Source: Nansenia antarctica (lineage: Eukaryota > Chordata > Actinopteri > Argentiniformes > Microstomatidae). Taken from it: DNA of 64,000 bases. The stretch is from assembly GCA_963989245.1 (NCBI GenBank), contig OZ022339.1, forward strand, positions 93,175,142-93,239,141. The letters are read 5' to 3'. Below are positions 1-12,001 of the stretch, piece by piece (position 1 is the first letter of the stretch; each line of letters begins with the position of its first letter). Both the position numbers and the translations under genes were made by a program. The notes below the pieces were generated by a model that saw only the letters and a program-made list of their open reading frames with translations, ran no database searches and had not been told where the DNA came from.

Positions 1-57
1 ACAGTAGGCTACAAGTGAAAATGGTCTGTTCTGTAGAGATGAGATGGGGACTTTGGC

Positions 58-176
58 CTATCTCTTCTCACTGTCCAGTGTCTCCAGGTGGAACTCCCCT
101 GTCTCAGTCACAGAGATGGTTTGCTTATCAGAGCAGAACATGATGGGCCCGCAGCCAAACTGAACTCTCTCCTGTC
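58..176 (-). CDS. Terminal coding exon of an unidentified gene
   Basis: On the minus strand a good 3' splice site (TTTCAG) at 177-178 is followed by an open frame of about 38 codons ending in TAG at 58-60. The first two bases complete a codon begun in an upstream exon. The peptide begins QERVQFGCGPIMFCSD and looks beta-strand rich; I do not recognise the family. A consensus donor (AAAAG/GTGAGT, minus strand) lies near 440-445, so a preceding exon may sit there, directly against the interspersed repeat that starts near 481. It runs opposite to the swsap1-like exon at 783. The 3' UTR would lie off the left edge. Confidence 0.45.
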
Positions 177-480
177 CTGAAATCAGAGGGAGAAAATGTA
201 TAGTAGCCTATTTCTCAGGCCTCAAAAGCAAATGGTTGAGTTATTAACTCTATAGCCTAGGTGACAGCACTGAACAGCATGGAAGGTCAAATATGCTACA
301 CTTCCTAGACCCTAGTAGCCTAGTTCACCCGGCCCATCCTCAAGCAAAGTCGTCAATCAGATCCAATAAACAAACGCTATGACAGTCAGGGCATAATGGT
401 TGAGAAACTGTAAACCCAGTCACTGAGACACTTCTGACTCACCTTTTGCGTTTTGAATTATGGTAAATATTAAATGGACT
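177..480. other. Intron-like spacer
   Basis: No convincing coding sequence. It would be the intron between the terminal exon at 58-176 and a possible small minus-strand exon whose donor is near 440. Nothing else is recognised. Confidence 0.4.
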
Positions 481-727
481 CACTGCACTTATATAGCGCC
501 TTATTCCAAAGCGCTTTACAATGGCCTTTCATTCACCCATTCCAACACCAATGGCGGCAAGCTGCCATGCAAGACGTCTGCAGCAATTTGGGGTCAGTGT
601 CTTGCTCAAGGATACCCAAGACTGGCGTCTGGTCATTCACAACACGTGGCCAGCCGTGGATCGAACTGCCAAACCGCCGACCTTGCGATCATTAGACACT
701 GGCTCTACCTCCTGAGCCACAGCCGCC
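481..727. repeat. Teleost interspersed repeat
   Basis: The stretch starts with a CACTTATATAGCGCC-like end, carries the phrase CAAAGCGCTTTACAATGG, then GGTCAGTGTCTTGCTCAAGGA, and ends with GAGCCACAGCCGCCC. I know this arrangement as a very common short dispersed element in fish genomes. Open frames inside it are not genes. I do not assign it to a named family. Confidence 0.7.
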
Positions 728-782
728 CTACAATTATATTTGAAAGCAGCTTGTTTTAAACCTTCTATTGTTTTCTTTTCAG

Positions 783-1150
783 AAAATCCAGTTTGTGTAC
801 CCCAGGACCATGGAGGAGTTGCTTCAGGAGGTGGCCCGTCAGCAAGAGTCCTCCGCGGTGTCCGCTGTGCCTCTATCCCTGCTCATAGTGGATGGACTCG
901 AGGGCTACCTTCGCAGCGGGGCTGGGCTGACCAGTCGCTTCCAGCAGTGGGAGCAGTTCTCTGCTGCGTTTCTCTCTGGCCTGCTCTATGACACGGCTGC
1001 ATTCCTCACCCAGAGTCTGGAGCAGAAGGCCACAGAAGGCCTGGCCCCCTGTCGGGTCATCGCCTCCTTTCAGTCCGAGTGGGAAGGACTCCCAGGAGGG
1101 GAACCCTCAGCACCAGACCCTATCCTCTCAGTGCTGGACCGGTACTTAAG
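783..1150 (+). pseudogene. swsap1: swsap1-like exon, 3' part replaced
   Basis: A pyrimidine-rich tract and CAG acceptor end at 782. The following frame begins KIQFVYPRTMEELLQEV and contains LSLLIVDGLEGYL and a later LLYDTAAFL block. This matches the second coding exon of SWSAP1, the RecA/Rad51-paralogue-like ATPase that partners ZSWIM7 in homologous recombination; LLIVDGLE is the Walker-B-like segment. The Walker A exon is not seen and would lie left of the window or be lost. Just after the DRYL motif near 1148 the frame passes, without a stop, into unrelated transposon-type sequence, so the normal C-terminus is missing. This is probably a broken copy or a chimeric exon. The family call is moderately sure; functionality is doubtful. 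Confidence 0.65.
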
Positions 1151-1942
1151 GTTGCTGCCTGTATTAATTGGTGACAAAGTGCAAAATCCAGATGATGATG
1201 TGTGGCAGTTAACTCTCCAGCTTAAAGATATTGTTTATGGTTTGTGCGCAAAATATTTCATTGTCACAGGTAGCCTATCTTGACATTATAATCCAAGAAT
1301 ATTTGGAATCTAGAAAATATGTATTTCCTGAGAGTACACTAAAACCGAAACACCATTTCTTGCGGCACTATCCAGCACTGATTTTGAAGTTTGGCCCCTT
1401 AATCAGGGTATGGACGATGCGTTTTGAAAGCAAGCACTGCTACTTTAAGAGATGTGCCAGGCATTTGAAACATTTTAAGAACATCTGCCTAACTTTATCT
1501 GAAAGACATTATCATAGGGCCGGTTTCACAGACAAGGCCCTAGACTAAATCACACTTTCAATGTAAAATCTCCATTGAAGATGCTTTTTAGTCCAGGATT
1601 AGGCTTAAGCCTTGTCTGTGAAACTGGCCCCAGATGTTTCAGGCATATCTGTCAGCTGGGCCAGGATGCAGTCGGCTTCTGCAAGTCAAAGACAGTTGTA
1701 CTTTTTACTCCAGCCTTTATAGTGATGCAATTAAACATGTGGTGAGAGAGTTTGGCTTTTCAGAAAACAATACTACAGTTTCCACTGACATACAGTATAA
1801 AGGTACATCATATAAAAGGGGGCATTTCCTAGTGTCAAAAAATGATGAGTCCATGGAGTTTGGAGAACTTGTCATTATTTTAATTCAAAATGATGCAGCT
1901 GTGTATTTTGTGATGGATGTATCTAGCTGTTTATCATTCTGA
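1151..1942 (+). pseudogene. DUF4218-like C-terminal gene fragment
   Basis: Open-frame pieces across 1151-1548 and 1634-1942 carry LLPVLIGDKV, then LKPKHHFLRHYP, then FGPLIRVWTMRFESKH, and further on VSTDIQYKGTSY and MEFGELVIILIQ. The K-H-HYP and W-x-R-x-E-x-KH pattern is that of DUF4218-like tails in fish multicopy, transposon-related genes. A short foldback element splits the sequence at 1517-1631, and frames change at least twice. A stop follows at 1940-1942. It lies upstream of and parallel to the SAMD3-like gene, and the two could once have been one transcription unit. Function is unknown. Confidence 0.55.
1517..1631. mobile_element. Short foldback MITE
   Basis: The left end GGGCCGGTTTCACAGACAAG is repeated inverted at the right end (CTTGTCTGTGAAACTGGCCC), giving a roughly 115-bp unit that can fold on itself. 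It interrupts a coding frame. No clear target duplication could be read. Confidence 0.75.
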
Positions 1943-2172
1943 ATACCATCTGTACTCCGTAACAAAACAGAGTACAAGGTTACAATGTCTTAACATTAAC
2001 AATTTGGTAGATTTTTATCCGTTGCCATCATACATTGTTGACGGACACCAAGTCATTCCGCTGAAACACAGTGTGCTGTCAAAATAAACATGATCTTGGC
2101 CACTGCAATGGAGAAACCATGCTAAAAATGCACTCGTATGCTTAGTAAAATGATAATACTATTTGAAATATA

Positions 2173-3363
2173 CCGTATTTTCCGCACTATAAGGCGCACT
2201 TAAAAGCCAAAAAAAATAAAAAATAACGACAGTGCGCCTTATAATCCGGAGCGCCTTATATATGGATCAAAATGTAAAAATTACATGACCAATATTTTTT
2301 TTTTAATAATAATAAAATGTTTCAGTACGACTGGTAAACTACAAAGCCGCACCGCTTGCAGCATTACGGTAATCAGTAAACGACGGCCGCCATCTTGGAA
2401 TCTCCGCGAATGCTATGCTATTGTTATGCTATCATGTGCTCTGAATGGATGCCGTACTCACCCAACTGTTCAATTCGGACACTGAAGAAGAATAATTCAA
2501 GGGATTCGTGGACGAGGAATGAACTGAAAAAGTGAGCTTTACGTGTTATACATAACTGAACAATGTTGAGTTATGCACTAACGTTTGCTTTAGTGGTATC
2601 AGACTGTTTCTTTTACTACGTGTTTACTGAAATAAAGTTTGAATGTTTGACTGAATTGAATTAATGAACATCTCATCCCTCTGTCTCCATGTCATTGTAG
2701 AACACCCATGCCTTTGGAATGTGAAGCTTGAGGTCTACAAAGACAAAGACATCTTAAATGAAGGAGGAGAACCTGACGAGACGGAGGATAACATCCTGTC
2801 CTTTTCTTCACAGTTGCCCGTGTATCATAGGCTTTAGATTTTGAACTTAAGATCACTCTGATCATTACGTTGTTATGAACCCCAAGAGAAGAGAGAACAT
2901 TATCGATGGCAGTAGATACGTTTCCGACGACACAGTATACCTAACGACAATACTATCAGACTGTTTCTTTTACTACGTGTTTACTGAATCAGGGAAAAGT
3001 TCCCCTCCACGTTTGGGAGAAGAGTGAACAAGGCTGGGAGATAGTGTTAATATTGTTAATATGTTATTGTTAATATTGTTAATATTGTTAATATGCACAT
3101 TAACGTTTGAACAACGTTACCATGGGAGTGAACGGAGTTGTCAGAACGCTTAATAAAGTTTGACTTTATCTGACTGTGTTGTTGACATTCCCTTTAGCAC
3201 AGCTCCATCTAGTGGATGCATAACGCAACCCCAGTCAAAAAAAAAAAAACGACAGTGCGCCTTATAATCCGGTGCGCCCTATATATGAAAACATTTCTAA
3301 AATAGGCCATTCATTGAAGGTGCGCCTTATAATCCGGTGCGCCTTATAGTGCGGAAAATACGG
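2173..3363. mobile_element. TA-flanked DNA transposon (Tc1/mariner/pogo type)
   Basis: The left end CCGTATTTTCCGCACTATAA and the exact inverse at the right end are each flanked by TA (2171-2172 and 3364-3365), the target duplication of the Tc1/mariner/pogo group. Further copies of the GTGCGCCTTATAATCCGG subterminal motif lie at about 2233-2262 and 3253-3350. The interior of about 1 kb has no transposase. A 36-bp segment (ATCAGACTGTTTCTTTTACT...) occurs twice (about 2598 and 2955), and there is a TTAATATTG microsatellite near 3048-3095. The element ends only about 60 bp before the first coding exon of the SAMD3-like gene. Confidence 0.8.
2701..2814 (+). other. MADF-like exon fragment inside the TA element
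   Basis: After a CATTGTAG acceptor the frame reads HPCLWNVKLEVYKDKD and continues with an acidic tail. The P-x-L-W-x-V-x-x-x-x-Y-K pattern resembles the start of a MADF (Myb/SANT-like) domain. The fragment lies wholly between the inverted ends of the transposon, as expected of a captured gene exon. The match is short, so this is only a suggestion. Confidence 0.35.
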
Positions 3364-3423
3364 TACACTAAGAAAATGACAGCAGTTTATTACTTTGGCT
3401 TTCACTCCTCCTTGATTCCAGAA

Positions 3424-5600
3424 ATGGCCGACTTGGAGAAACCATTTCTACGTAGCGCCATCACTGAGGTCTTGCCTGACCTTCCAGAGATGCAGAAAGA
3501 TATTCTAGAAGAGACCCTGGAGTCCCTTGGGGTGGAGACATATGATGACTTTCAGTTTATTCAGGAAGCCGACTTGCTCTCAGCATTGAGGCCAATTCAA
3601 GCCCGAAAAGTCCTTGCTGCTTGGAAAGTGAGAGGTAAGTATTGCAGTACAGCACACTACTAGTGTCCAAAGTAGCCTGCATAAAAGATCATTCAGAAAA
3701 ATATAGAAACATTCATATTGTATTCCTGATGCACACCTGTTCCTCTTTTTTGTGTGTCTGTTTGTTTTTGCAGGCCAGACTCTGGAAACCAGCAGCTCAT
3801 CTGTTGATGCCTCGCCAAGACCTTCCGCATCCTTTCTGTCTCCTTCACCCAGAAGTTCACCCTCAACCTCTCCCAACAGCTGCCAAAGCCCTGGTGATAT
3901 GGACTGGGTGGATACCTTTATGATACCATGGGACAAGTTCCCAGAGGAACTGATGCAAGCACTGGACAGAGGAAAACGACCAAGTCCACGACTGAGAAGG
4001 GAAATGGTCCGCATTGTAGTTGGTGAAATGATGAAGAAAAAAGGTTCTGCAAACAAAATGAGCTCAACTGAAGTTGCCAAAAAGATGGTGGCAAAATATC
4101 CCCAATCTCTGCAAGACGTGATCGGTCGAGATGTGATCGGGCCAGGGTACCACTCTCTAGTCAAGCAGTTTCTAAACAGGATCGAGAATATGAAGCGATC
4201 TTCAATCCAAAAAATATGGAAACGAAAGCATCACATTGGTGACTCAGATGACACAGACGAAATCCCTCCAGAAAAGAGAGCAGCAATCCAGGACACCTAT
4301 GGGTGCATTAACTGGCAGTTGAAGTTCCTTCCCCGTGGAGAGACACAAGAGAGCCAGCAGGCAAAGAAAGAAAAACTGAAGATGATGTCTCAGCAAACAT
4401 CTGCTAATCCAGAGGAGGTCAAGCTCCTAATGAAGTCGACTTTCTACACACAACGTCAACAAGTCAACCAGGGGAAAAATATAAAATACCTCCTGGAAGA
4501 GTGGCCATGTTGGTTCAACGAACTTGGAATGGCAGTCCACTTCAAGGAACTCACTGGAATTGGACTTAAAGAAACCTTCACTCGGAATGTTGATCTGAAA
4601 GGGAATCGCCTCCTGAACTACATGAGTACGGTTTGTGTGAAGAGCAGCAAGTTCCGACAGGCTGTGACAAAGGTTAAAGTGATGAGAGGAGAGCTGAATG
4701 GATGCTCTGAAGACATCAAAGAGATGGTGCTGCATCTGCTGGCCTACTTTGATGAGAAGGAAGACGCCATCATGTTCTGCTATGTGGAGGACACATGCTT
4801 GGCAGGGGAAGTACAAATGGACCAAGTTCCCGTGACTCCCACCATTGTTGTGTGTGGTAAGTTTAGCTTTATTTCATTCTCTCTCTTACTCCTTTCTCTC
4901 TTTTCTGTTTATTTGGATACAAATTCATGTTGCACAATGTTTTTAGTCCATGTAAGCTCTTAAGGTTAGTCAAGTAGTCTTTGACTAACCTTACACCAGC
5001 ACATACACTGACTTCTGTATTGATGCTAAACAGTTTTAAAAACATGCTCAAACTGTTTTGTGAAATGTCTCAGGAAACAAGTCTGTTTTTAATTTTGATT
5101 TGATTTGACGATCCTGCTACTCTTCCAAGCGGTACATGCTGAGTGTGGATCAAAACATCGTTCACGACAACATCCCATCCTTCAGTTCTGCCTTGTGCAT
5201 GATGTTTGGGGGCTATTATTGCTTTAACATCCATTACCCATCAGAGCTGGCATCGACCCTGGAGTTTCTGCAGAGGTATGTCTTTTTGGATTAGCGTTAT
5301 CCAATATTTTCAATTTATTGAATTCAAACATCTGAAGTAAAAATTATGTTGACTCGTCACCCGGTTCATAAATGCTGTACTACTGCAAATGGACCTTTTG
5401 GACTCAATGTCCTTAAATCATTCACTGATAGATGGTGACTTAACAGGTGTCTGTTTTTCTTCTATTTCCCAAGGTTTCTTTTCTCCATCAACCCAGAGAA
5501 GGGCACTAAAGTGGAGCAGAAACACAAACGTCTTAACGTGAACCCAAGAGTCCTCACCTTGATCCAGGAACTTTCGGATCACGAGAGGCTTGATGCTTGA
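3424..5600 (+). CDS. SAMD3-like protein, four exons, one in-frame stop
   Basis: Exons 3424-3634, 3774-4856, 5074-5275 and 5474-5600 all have GT donors and AG acceptors. The ATG at 3424 starts MADLEKPFLRSAITEVLPDL, just inside an acceptor at 3420-3421. Residues 1-70 form a SAM-like helical region. A Ser/Pro linker follows, then a block starting IPWDKFPEELMQALDRGKRP and the motif WPCWFNELGMAVHFKELTG, both typical of the multicopy fish genes labelled sterile alpha motif domain-containing 3-like. The last exon ends RLDA then TGA. Exon 3, read in the phase set by exon 2, contains an in-frame TGA at 5106-5108 before SKRYMLSVDQNIV. Either this copy is a recent pseudogene or another acceptor is used. 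Molecular role is not established. Confidence 0.75.
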
Positions 5601-7597
5601 ATATGGACTTAACTCATGGCACTAGATGCCCCACTCAGTTTTAAGGTCTGTTTTAGTTTATTATCTGCTCAGATCTTCAAGGTAAGATCTTCAAAAGCAA
5701 ATGTTTGAGACACAATTGTTAGTTTGCAAGCAATTGTTTTTTGCTGTTTCCCCATTTTCCTGTACCTCAGTTTGAACCTTTAAGGGAAAAATACTGTAGA
5801 CCGTTTTAAAGTCTATTTTGTTATTAGATAGTCAGAACAGGATTTTATTTCTTTAAATTGTAAAGATTAGTCTAAATACCAGAAAACTGCAACCATGCCA
5901 GAAAAATGTAGTGCTGCCATGCCAGAAAAAAAACACTATCACAAAGATGAGCACCTGTTACATGCTCTCTAATTTCATGTTTGTAAAGTACATACATGGC
6001 AGATGTTTGTTCATTGCTTCGACATGAATAAAATATTGGGAAGGAAAGTTATTTTTGGACTTGTTTTTAAATCTTTCAGTCTCTTATGGTATCTAGCTTT
6101 TCAGTTTTTAATTAGGGTTACATTTTCCACATTTCTGGTAAAATACAAACATATAAGATATTATATATCAGTTGCTATTTTCCAGTGAGCAATAAACCTA
6201 ACTGGTGAGGGAAAATACTTTTAGACACTTAAACAGTTTATAGGCTATTTGAGGCTGATATTAGGAGTCATGGATGGTTTTATGCCTGAATGAATATAAA
6301 ATGAATATATTTTACAGGAAATTAAATTGCAGTATTTAGTTTGTCTTCACTGTAAAACTATTGTCAATAATACTACAAAAGACAGTATATTATAAACAAC
6401 TTTTTAGGAAAATGTGCAGAAAAGATCAGTTAAATGACAGTCCATATGATGGGGCTTTAACAGTGAAACTGTTTCTTGGTCGTAATATTTCAGTGAAATT
6501 GAATGGGATTCAATGTACAATAAGCGACAACTGCATGTAAATCTTACTGAAATAAATAGTTTAATTAGCATCTTTTTTGTAAACTACAACAGTTTTATAC
6601 TGTAAAATGTACGGAATTGTATGTTTCTTGGTCGGTATTTTTCAGTGAAATTGAATAGGATTCAATGTACAATAAGCGACAACTGCATGTAAATCTTACT
6701 GAAATAATTAGTTTAATTAGCAGCATGGTCATGCTAATTCAGCAGAAAAAGGCTGTTGAATTTACCAATTTAAAATGTTTTTTTTAATAAAACTACAACA
6801 GTTTTATACTGTAAAATGTACAGGGCATTCTGTAAAGATGTTTACTGTACTTGCTAGTGCAGTGTAACGTTATTAGGCCCAACTAGCTACTTGACTGGTG
6901 CAATTGTGTCTGCTAATATTAACTGTCTAGATGGGTGGGTGGATAATTAGCAGATGGGCTGGATGGCTAAATGGATGGCTGAATTGTGACATTATCATAA
7001 TAAGCATTCTACATGGACAGCTAACTAACTGAACTTTGGTTGATATCAACAGGTTGTCGTCCTATGACTAATCCTGGACATGCTCACATGGACAACTTCA
7101 GCTCTGGTGGGGGTAAAAACATGGGGTATGAGTACGACTTGGGAAGGAGCAAAGCGAAGTGACTAGTCGTGTGTTACTAAGTTTAGAGTAGCTCTGGTCT
7201 GGTACAGAACTACAGCCCTGTCCTAGCCAATGTTGAGTCATGTTTAGGCATAGGAAGTGAAAATAAGTGTTAAATACTGTGGGTATGTTACATTTTTATT
7301 TTATTTTTTTCCAGACTGTTAAAAAAACAACCCATCTTGGGGGGCACTTAAGTTCTCAGGTGCTGACAATTGTACACTGTACATATTTTTACTTTTACAT
7401 TTATACTTTTATTTTAACTGAACACTACTTTTCGTTGAAGTTGTTAACTTTGTTTGTGGAGAAGATCCATGCTTCACAACTGTAGTTGTTTGTGCTTTTC
7501 ACCTGTCAGCAACCAAAAGAAAATCTTTAAATAAAGATACGTTTTTGATATACAATTCATCCTACTGCCTGTCTGCCTGCAATGTGTGCGACTAGAG
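5601..7597. other. 3' flank of the SAMD3-like gene, no gene seen
   Basis: AT-rich sequence with possible polyadenylation signals near 6027 and 6189. It holds a partial direct repeat described separately. No protein-like frame or RNA gene was recognised. Confidence 0.6.
6471..6721. repeat. About 100-bp direct repeat, two copies
   Basis: The block starting TTTCTTGGTCG and ending AGTTTAATTAGCA occurs at about 6471-6570 and again at about 6622-6721 with a few differences. A shorter shared phrase (CTACAACAGTTTTATACTGT) flanks both. Confidence 0.75.
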
Positions 7598-8904
7598 CAG
7601 GGGTCGGCAATTAGGTTTGGCCTCGGGCCCAAAAATTTTGGAGCCACTAGATGGCGGGCCCGAACATAATCAAAGGCTAATTTCAGTAATTGATTGTTTA
7701 AAAATGTGACACGTTCTAATGCTTTGACTTTTCTTTCGACTGTACACATCGCTAGTCAACTAACACAGCTTGTTTTGTGAACCTGCTAACAATGTAAAGT
7801 AGTGTTCTAGTTAACTAGGTAGCTGTCCAATCCATTATGTTGCAGTATTTTGGCTTGACTAGCGAGTTTGTGTTGTGATTCTCAACAACGTTGAAACGTA
7901 GTTTCACACTTTTCCATATTTTTGAATAATAAATGTGTGGACTGACGATGTAGCGTAGCCTAACTTATTCTAATAATTAGGTAACATAGTTTCATTCTGA
8001 TAATTATTCCCCCCTCCTCCCAGACAAGGTCACATTATTATTATTGGATTGGTTGTTTGCGTGCCGGGTGAAGTTAGCCAAACATTTAACCTGCTAGCAA
8101 GAGAAACATAATGTCACTCTCCAAAGGTCTAAAGAGGAAAGTTGACGGTGGAAACAGGGCATTTAAAGAGGAATGGACAGTGAACTATACGTTCATCCTA
8201 CCTGGTTTCATCAATGCAAAGCCGTTGTGAGAGACATTTTCCGTGCTCACAATGTTCCCTTTCTATACATGCGAGTCGTCCTTTTCGTCAATGAATGCGA
8301 TAAAGACGCACGAGAGGAATCGATGGATGCATAAAAACCTTGAGAACTGCCTGTGGATTAAAGTGACGTCAATATCACCAGATATCAAGCAAATACTGAC
8401 CGATGGGAGATGCTTTTTGTTTTCGCCGATTTTGTTTTCAATGTTTTTCAGAAAATTAAACAGAATTTGCGTTGTTACTGTTCATATGTGTGTTGCAGTC
8501 ACATATACGTAAACATTACGTTTGAATGGCTTACTGAGCTCGTGTTATTTTGTTCAAACCACACACGGTATGTCGGCTATTTCAGCACCGTGACGCGTTG
8601 TCCACCTGCTTATGATTCACTCTGAGGGGTTCAGCGTCAGTGCGCTTCGGTGCACCTTGCTGCCTGATTGTCTGTCCCTGTGTCATTCACTCTCAACATG
8701 GATAAAAGTACAATAAGCATTATTCAGGTGAAGTTCGATTCTCTATTCGGACATTATAGGCGCTATATGTGGGACTGTCGGTCCGATATTATTATTTTTT
8801 TTAAAAAAGAAAAAAAAAAGTGGATTCTCAAAATAATCTGCTGGGCCAAATATTATTGGTGACGGGCCAGCAATGGCCCACGGGCCGCCTATTGCCGACC
8901 CCTG
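7598..8904 (+). mobile_element. Internally deleted hAT relic
   Basis: The ends CAGGGGTCGGCAAT and ATTGCCGACCCCTG are perfect inverses. Inside, near 8111-8220, a frame reads MSLSKGLKRKVDGGNRAFKE, the N-terminal style of GTF2IRD2/ZBED-type hAT transposases. It is followed after about 60 bp by SSFSSMNAIKTHERNRWMHK, the C-terminal hAT dimerisation block. Most of the transposase is therefore deleted. A second copy of the family is at 56059-58028. No matching 8-bp duplication is visible here, so this copy may have been rearranged. Confidence 0.8.
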
Positions 8905-8920
8905 CTCTATGGGGTTTTGG

Positions 8921-11900
8921 CAGGGTGCGAAATAAGGGGGAAGTGGTGACATGAGCTCCCCTGGAAACATGGTTTGCGAAATTTTGGGGGAGCTCTAAAA
9001 TATTGATATGATAGCCAAATAAATGCTATTTTGGTCATGGTTTTTCTCAAAGGTGTAAAATAAGGGGAAAATAATAATAAAAATATGTTTTTATGATTCA
9101 TGAAAAAAAAAGATTCTAGCCTCGAGCCGCTCGGAGCGTGGGGGCGCTGTCTGCAGGCATCCACTACCCACTAACGAGCTTGTTTACTACGTGTGTTAAA
9201 AAAACTGTCACCTGCGCGCGCCATTGTTGAAGAAAAGATGTCGAAAAGAAGAAAGCAACTCACCTTGGGCGATTTCTATCCAAAGAAGTCCAAACAAAAC
9301 GATGAAGAGGAAAATCCATCTGTAGTTGGTGGTGGTAGCACATCTGTAGCTGCTGGTGGCACATTGGACGTGGGGACTGATGCTGCTACAACAGAGCCGA
9401 GAGGAGAGACAGCTAACATTAACTTGGTAGCTAATGCTAACTTGACAGCTAACGTTACTGTGGGGGCTGAAGAGACACAAGACAAGCCAAGAGAAGAATC
9501 TAACGTGGAAACTAACGTTAGGAAGACAACAAAAAAAGAGGTCGGAGGAGATGAGGAAGAGGATGATGATGATGATGACCACCCGCCTGTTGCTGGAGAT
9601 GGGGGGTGCGAAGATGCTGGGGTCCCTCTGGCTGGCTGGACCAGAGAACAGTGGAGTGACTGGACCAGACGTCTCCCGTGGCTGTTCTCAAAGAATAGTT
9701 GCTTAGGCTGTACTGTATGCAGGGATGCCAAAAGCCTTCTCCTCACTGATAACGTTGGAACGCACTTGTCAGAAGAGTGGATGAACGGGGACGTAACCAG
9801 TAACAGACAGAACAACTTGCGTAAGAAAATCTACAAGCACCGGGATAGTGTGGCGCACAAACGGGCAGTTGAACTGGCAGAAACAAGACAAAAAGAAATA
9901 ATGCCAAACAGGATTCTCTCTATCAACGCAAAGTTGTTCGAGGAAACATCAATCGCGTTCAGATCCGCCTATATGGTAGCCAAGGAAAGGATGGCTTTTT
10001 AAAAACTTCCACTCGTCATGCAGCTCCAAGAGATCAATGGGGCAAAGGTAGGCCCTGTACACAGATCCGATAAATCCTGTGCTGAGATTATTCACCACAT
10101 TTCACACGAAATGTGCAAAAAGTTTGTTGTTAATGTTAAAAAGGCCCAGTCAAAAATAAGCATCACTATTGATGAGAGCACAGTGCACGGACGTGCGTAT
10201 ATGATTTTATATGTGAGATGTGACGTGACAGGAAAAGGGGATGTGGACAATGTCTATTTAGACCTCACAGAGCTAACGCAGGGCACAGACGCTGAGTCCA
10301 TCTACAACAGCCTGAGAGAGGCTCTACGTAAAGCAGGTTTTGATGATGAGTTTTTGGCTAATAATCTCATCAGCATAGCCACTGATGGTGCTTCTGTCCT
10401 CACGGGCAAAAACAGTGGAGTCATTGCTCGCCTGAAACAGGATTTCCCAAATATACTGTCTGTACATTGCCTTTGCCACCGTGCAGAATTGGCAGTCCAT
10501 GACGCTCTGAAACTTGTTGCTGGATGTAACCACTTTGAGTTTTTTATTTCAAAACTGTACGCTTTGTATCACCAGTCCGCGAAGAATGCCAGACTACTCG
10601 AGGAGGCAGCAAAGGAGTTGAACGTGCAGGTTTTGAAAATCGGGCAGATTTTTACCATAAGGTGGGTGGCAAGTAGTTTTAGAACTGTCAAAGCCGTCTG
10701 GAACAACTACCCTGCGTTAGCGAGACACTTTAAAACCGCAAGTGAGGATCCGTCTCGCAGTGACATTGAGAGGAAGAAATTCCTTGGGCTCCACAAACGG
10801 CTCTCAAATGCTGGATTTGTAGCCGATCTGGCTTGCATGAAAGACATGCTTCGTGAACTGCAGGCCCTGTCACTAAGGTTGCAGCAAAGGGACATAGATA
10901 TAGTGAGTGCCAGTCGTCAGATTCAGCAGTGCATTGATGTAATTAACGCTATGAAAGTGGGTGGAGGTAAATCAGCACAGAAGGCTGAGGAACGCATGTC
11001 ACAAGGATTGTTCAAAGGTGTGGAGCTAGTTGAGAGTCTGAGCAGCGGTAAGATTAAAAGGGGTCAATTCTACCAGGCTGTTATCGACAACCTTACGAAG
11101 CGAATGCCAGAGTCAGATCTCGTTCATATGCTCAAAGCCCTCTACAAGCGCTTTTGGCCACAGGACCGCAACGCACTCATCCTTTATGGAGAAAAAGAAA
11201 TACGGGCTATTGCGAATCTGCCAGTGAAGCAGTGCAGGAGTTTCGTGACTGGAAGCTGCAAGATGCTGCACCAGGGAAAGTGCTGGAGAAGCTGTCCATA
11301 GCAAGCAGAACATACCTGCCCACGTCATCGGAGTGCGAGAGGGGCTTTTCAGCTGTAAATGACACTGACAGTAAGATTCGCAATAGACTGCGTGAACCCA
11401 GCCTCTCGTCACTACTTTTTGTGGACCTTAATGGACCTCCATTGGAGAGATTCGATCCAATGCCTTTCGTCACATCTTGGCTTAAATCAGGTCATCGCCT
11501 GTCCACATCATGGGCTCCTGGACGTAGAGCAAAGGCAGCTGAACCCAGGCCTCTGTGGTCGCTTCTGTGTTAAGGTAAGACCCGCTTTATATACTTGGCT
11601 TCTGCTGTGTTGTAGGCCTATGGATTGCTGTGTTATAATGAGAAGGGCTATGTGCATGGTTGTTGTTAAAGGAGCATAGTCTACTACTTGCTACTGAGAT
11701 GCTAACCCGACGGATTGTCCGGTTGACGCGCTGTGCGTCCTAGTTTGATGTGTTGCTGTTGGTTATACAAGATCCGTAGTCGTTGGTTTGCTGCATAATA
11801 AACATTTATTGTGTTACTATGTGCCATCAATGGCTTAATCACTGGTACAAACAATAACAATAACAAACTTAGCGCCGAAAATCGCACGCGCGAAAGCCAC

Positions 11901-12001
11901 CGGCCCCGATTTGGCCAGAATTGTTTTTTCCGTCAGGAGATTTTTTTTTTTTTCTTTAATCCTTGGGCTCCCCCGCACACCGTGATGTAATTCGCACACT
12001 G
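8921..12001 (+). mobile_element. Near-complete hAT transposon with 8-bp target duplication
   Basis: The element begins CAGGGTGCGAA and ends TTCGCACACTG (inverted, one mismatch). It is flanked by identical 8-mers GGTTTTGG at 8913-8920 and 12002-12009, the hallmark of hAT insertion. The 3,081-bp unit carries one transposase gene on the plus strand. It sits eight bases beyond the end of the preceding hAT relic. Confidence 0.9.
9238..11573 (+). pseudogene. hAT transposase (ZNF862/KIAA1586-like), one stop and one frameshift
   Basis: The frame starts MSKRRKQLTLGDFYPKKSKQ. It continues with an acidic low-complexity stretch, a TTF-type zinc-finger region (CLGCTVCRD), and catalytic-core segments SITIDESTVHG and SIATDGASVLTG that supply the two Asp residues. 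It ends with the dimerisation block containing SSECERGFSAV (the catalytic Glu is in this motif). An in-frame TAA at 10000-10002 interrupts the same frame that resumes at once, and a one-base shift occurs near 11200. The length, about 780 codons, fits a full hAT transposase, so decay is slight. The gene is inactive as it stands. Confidence 0.85.

Noticed and set aside
7590..8912. An 8-bp target duplication for the first hAT relic
   Set aside because: The flanks GACTAGAG and CTCTATGG do not match, so none was claimed.
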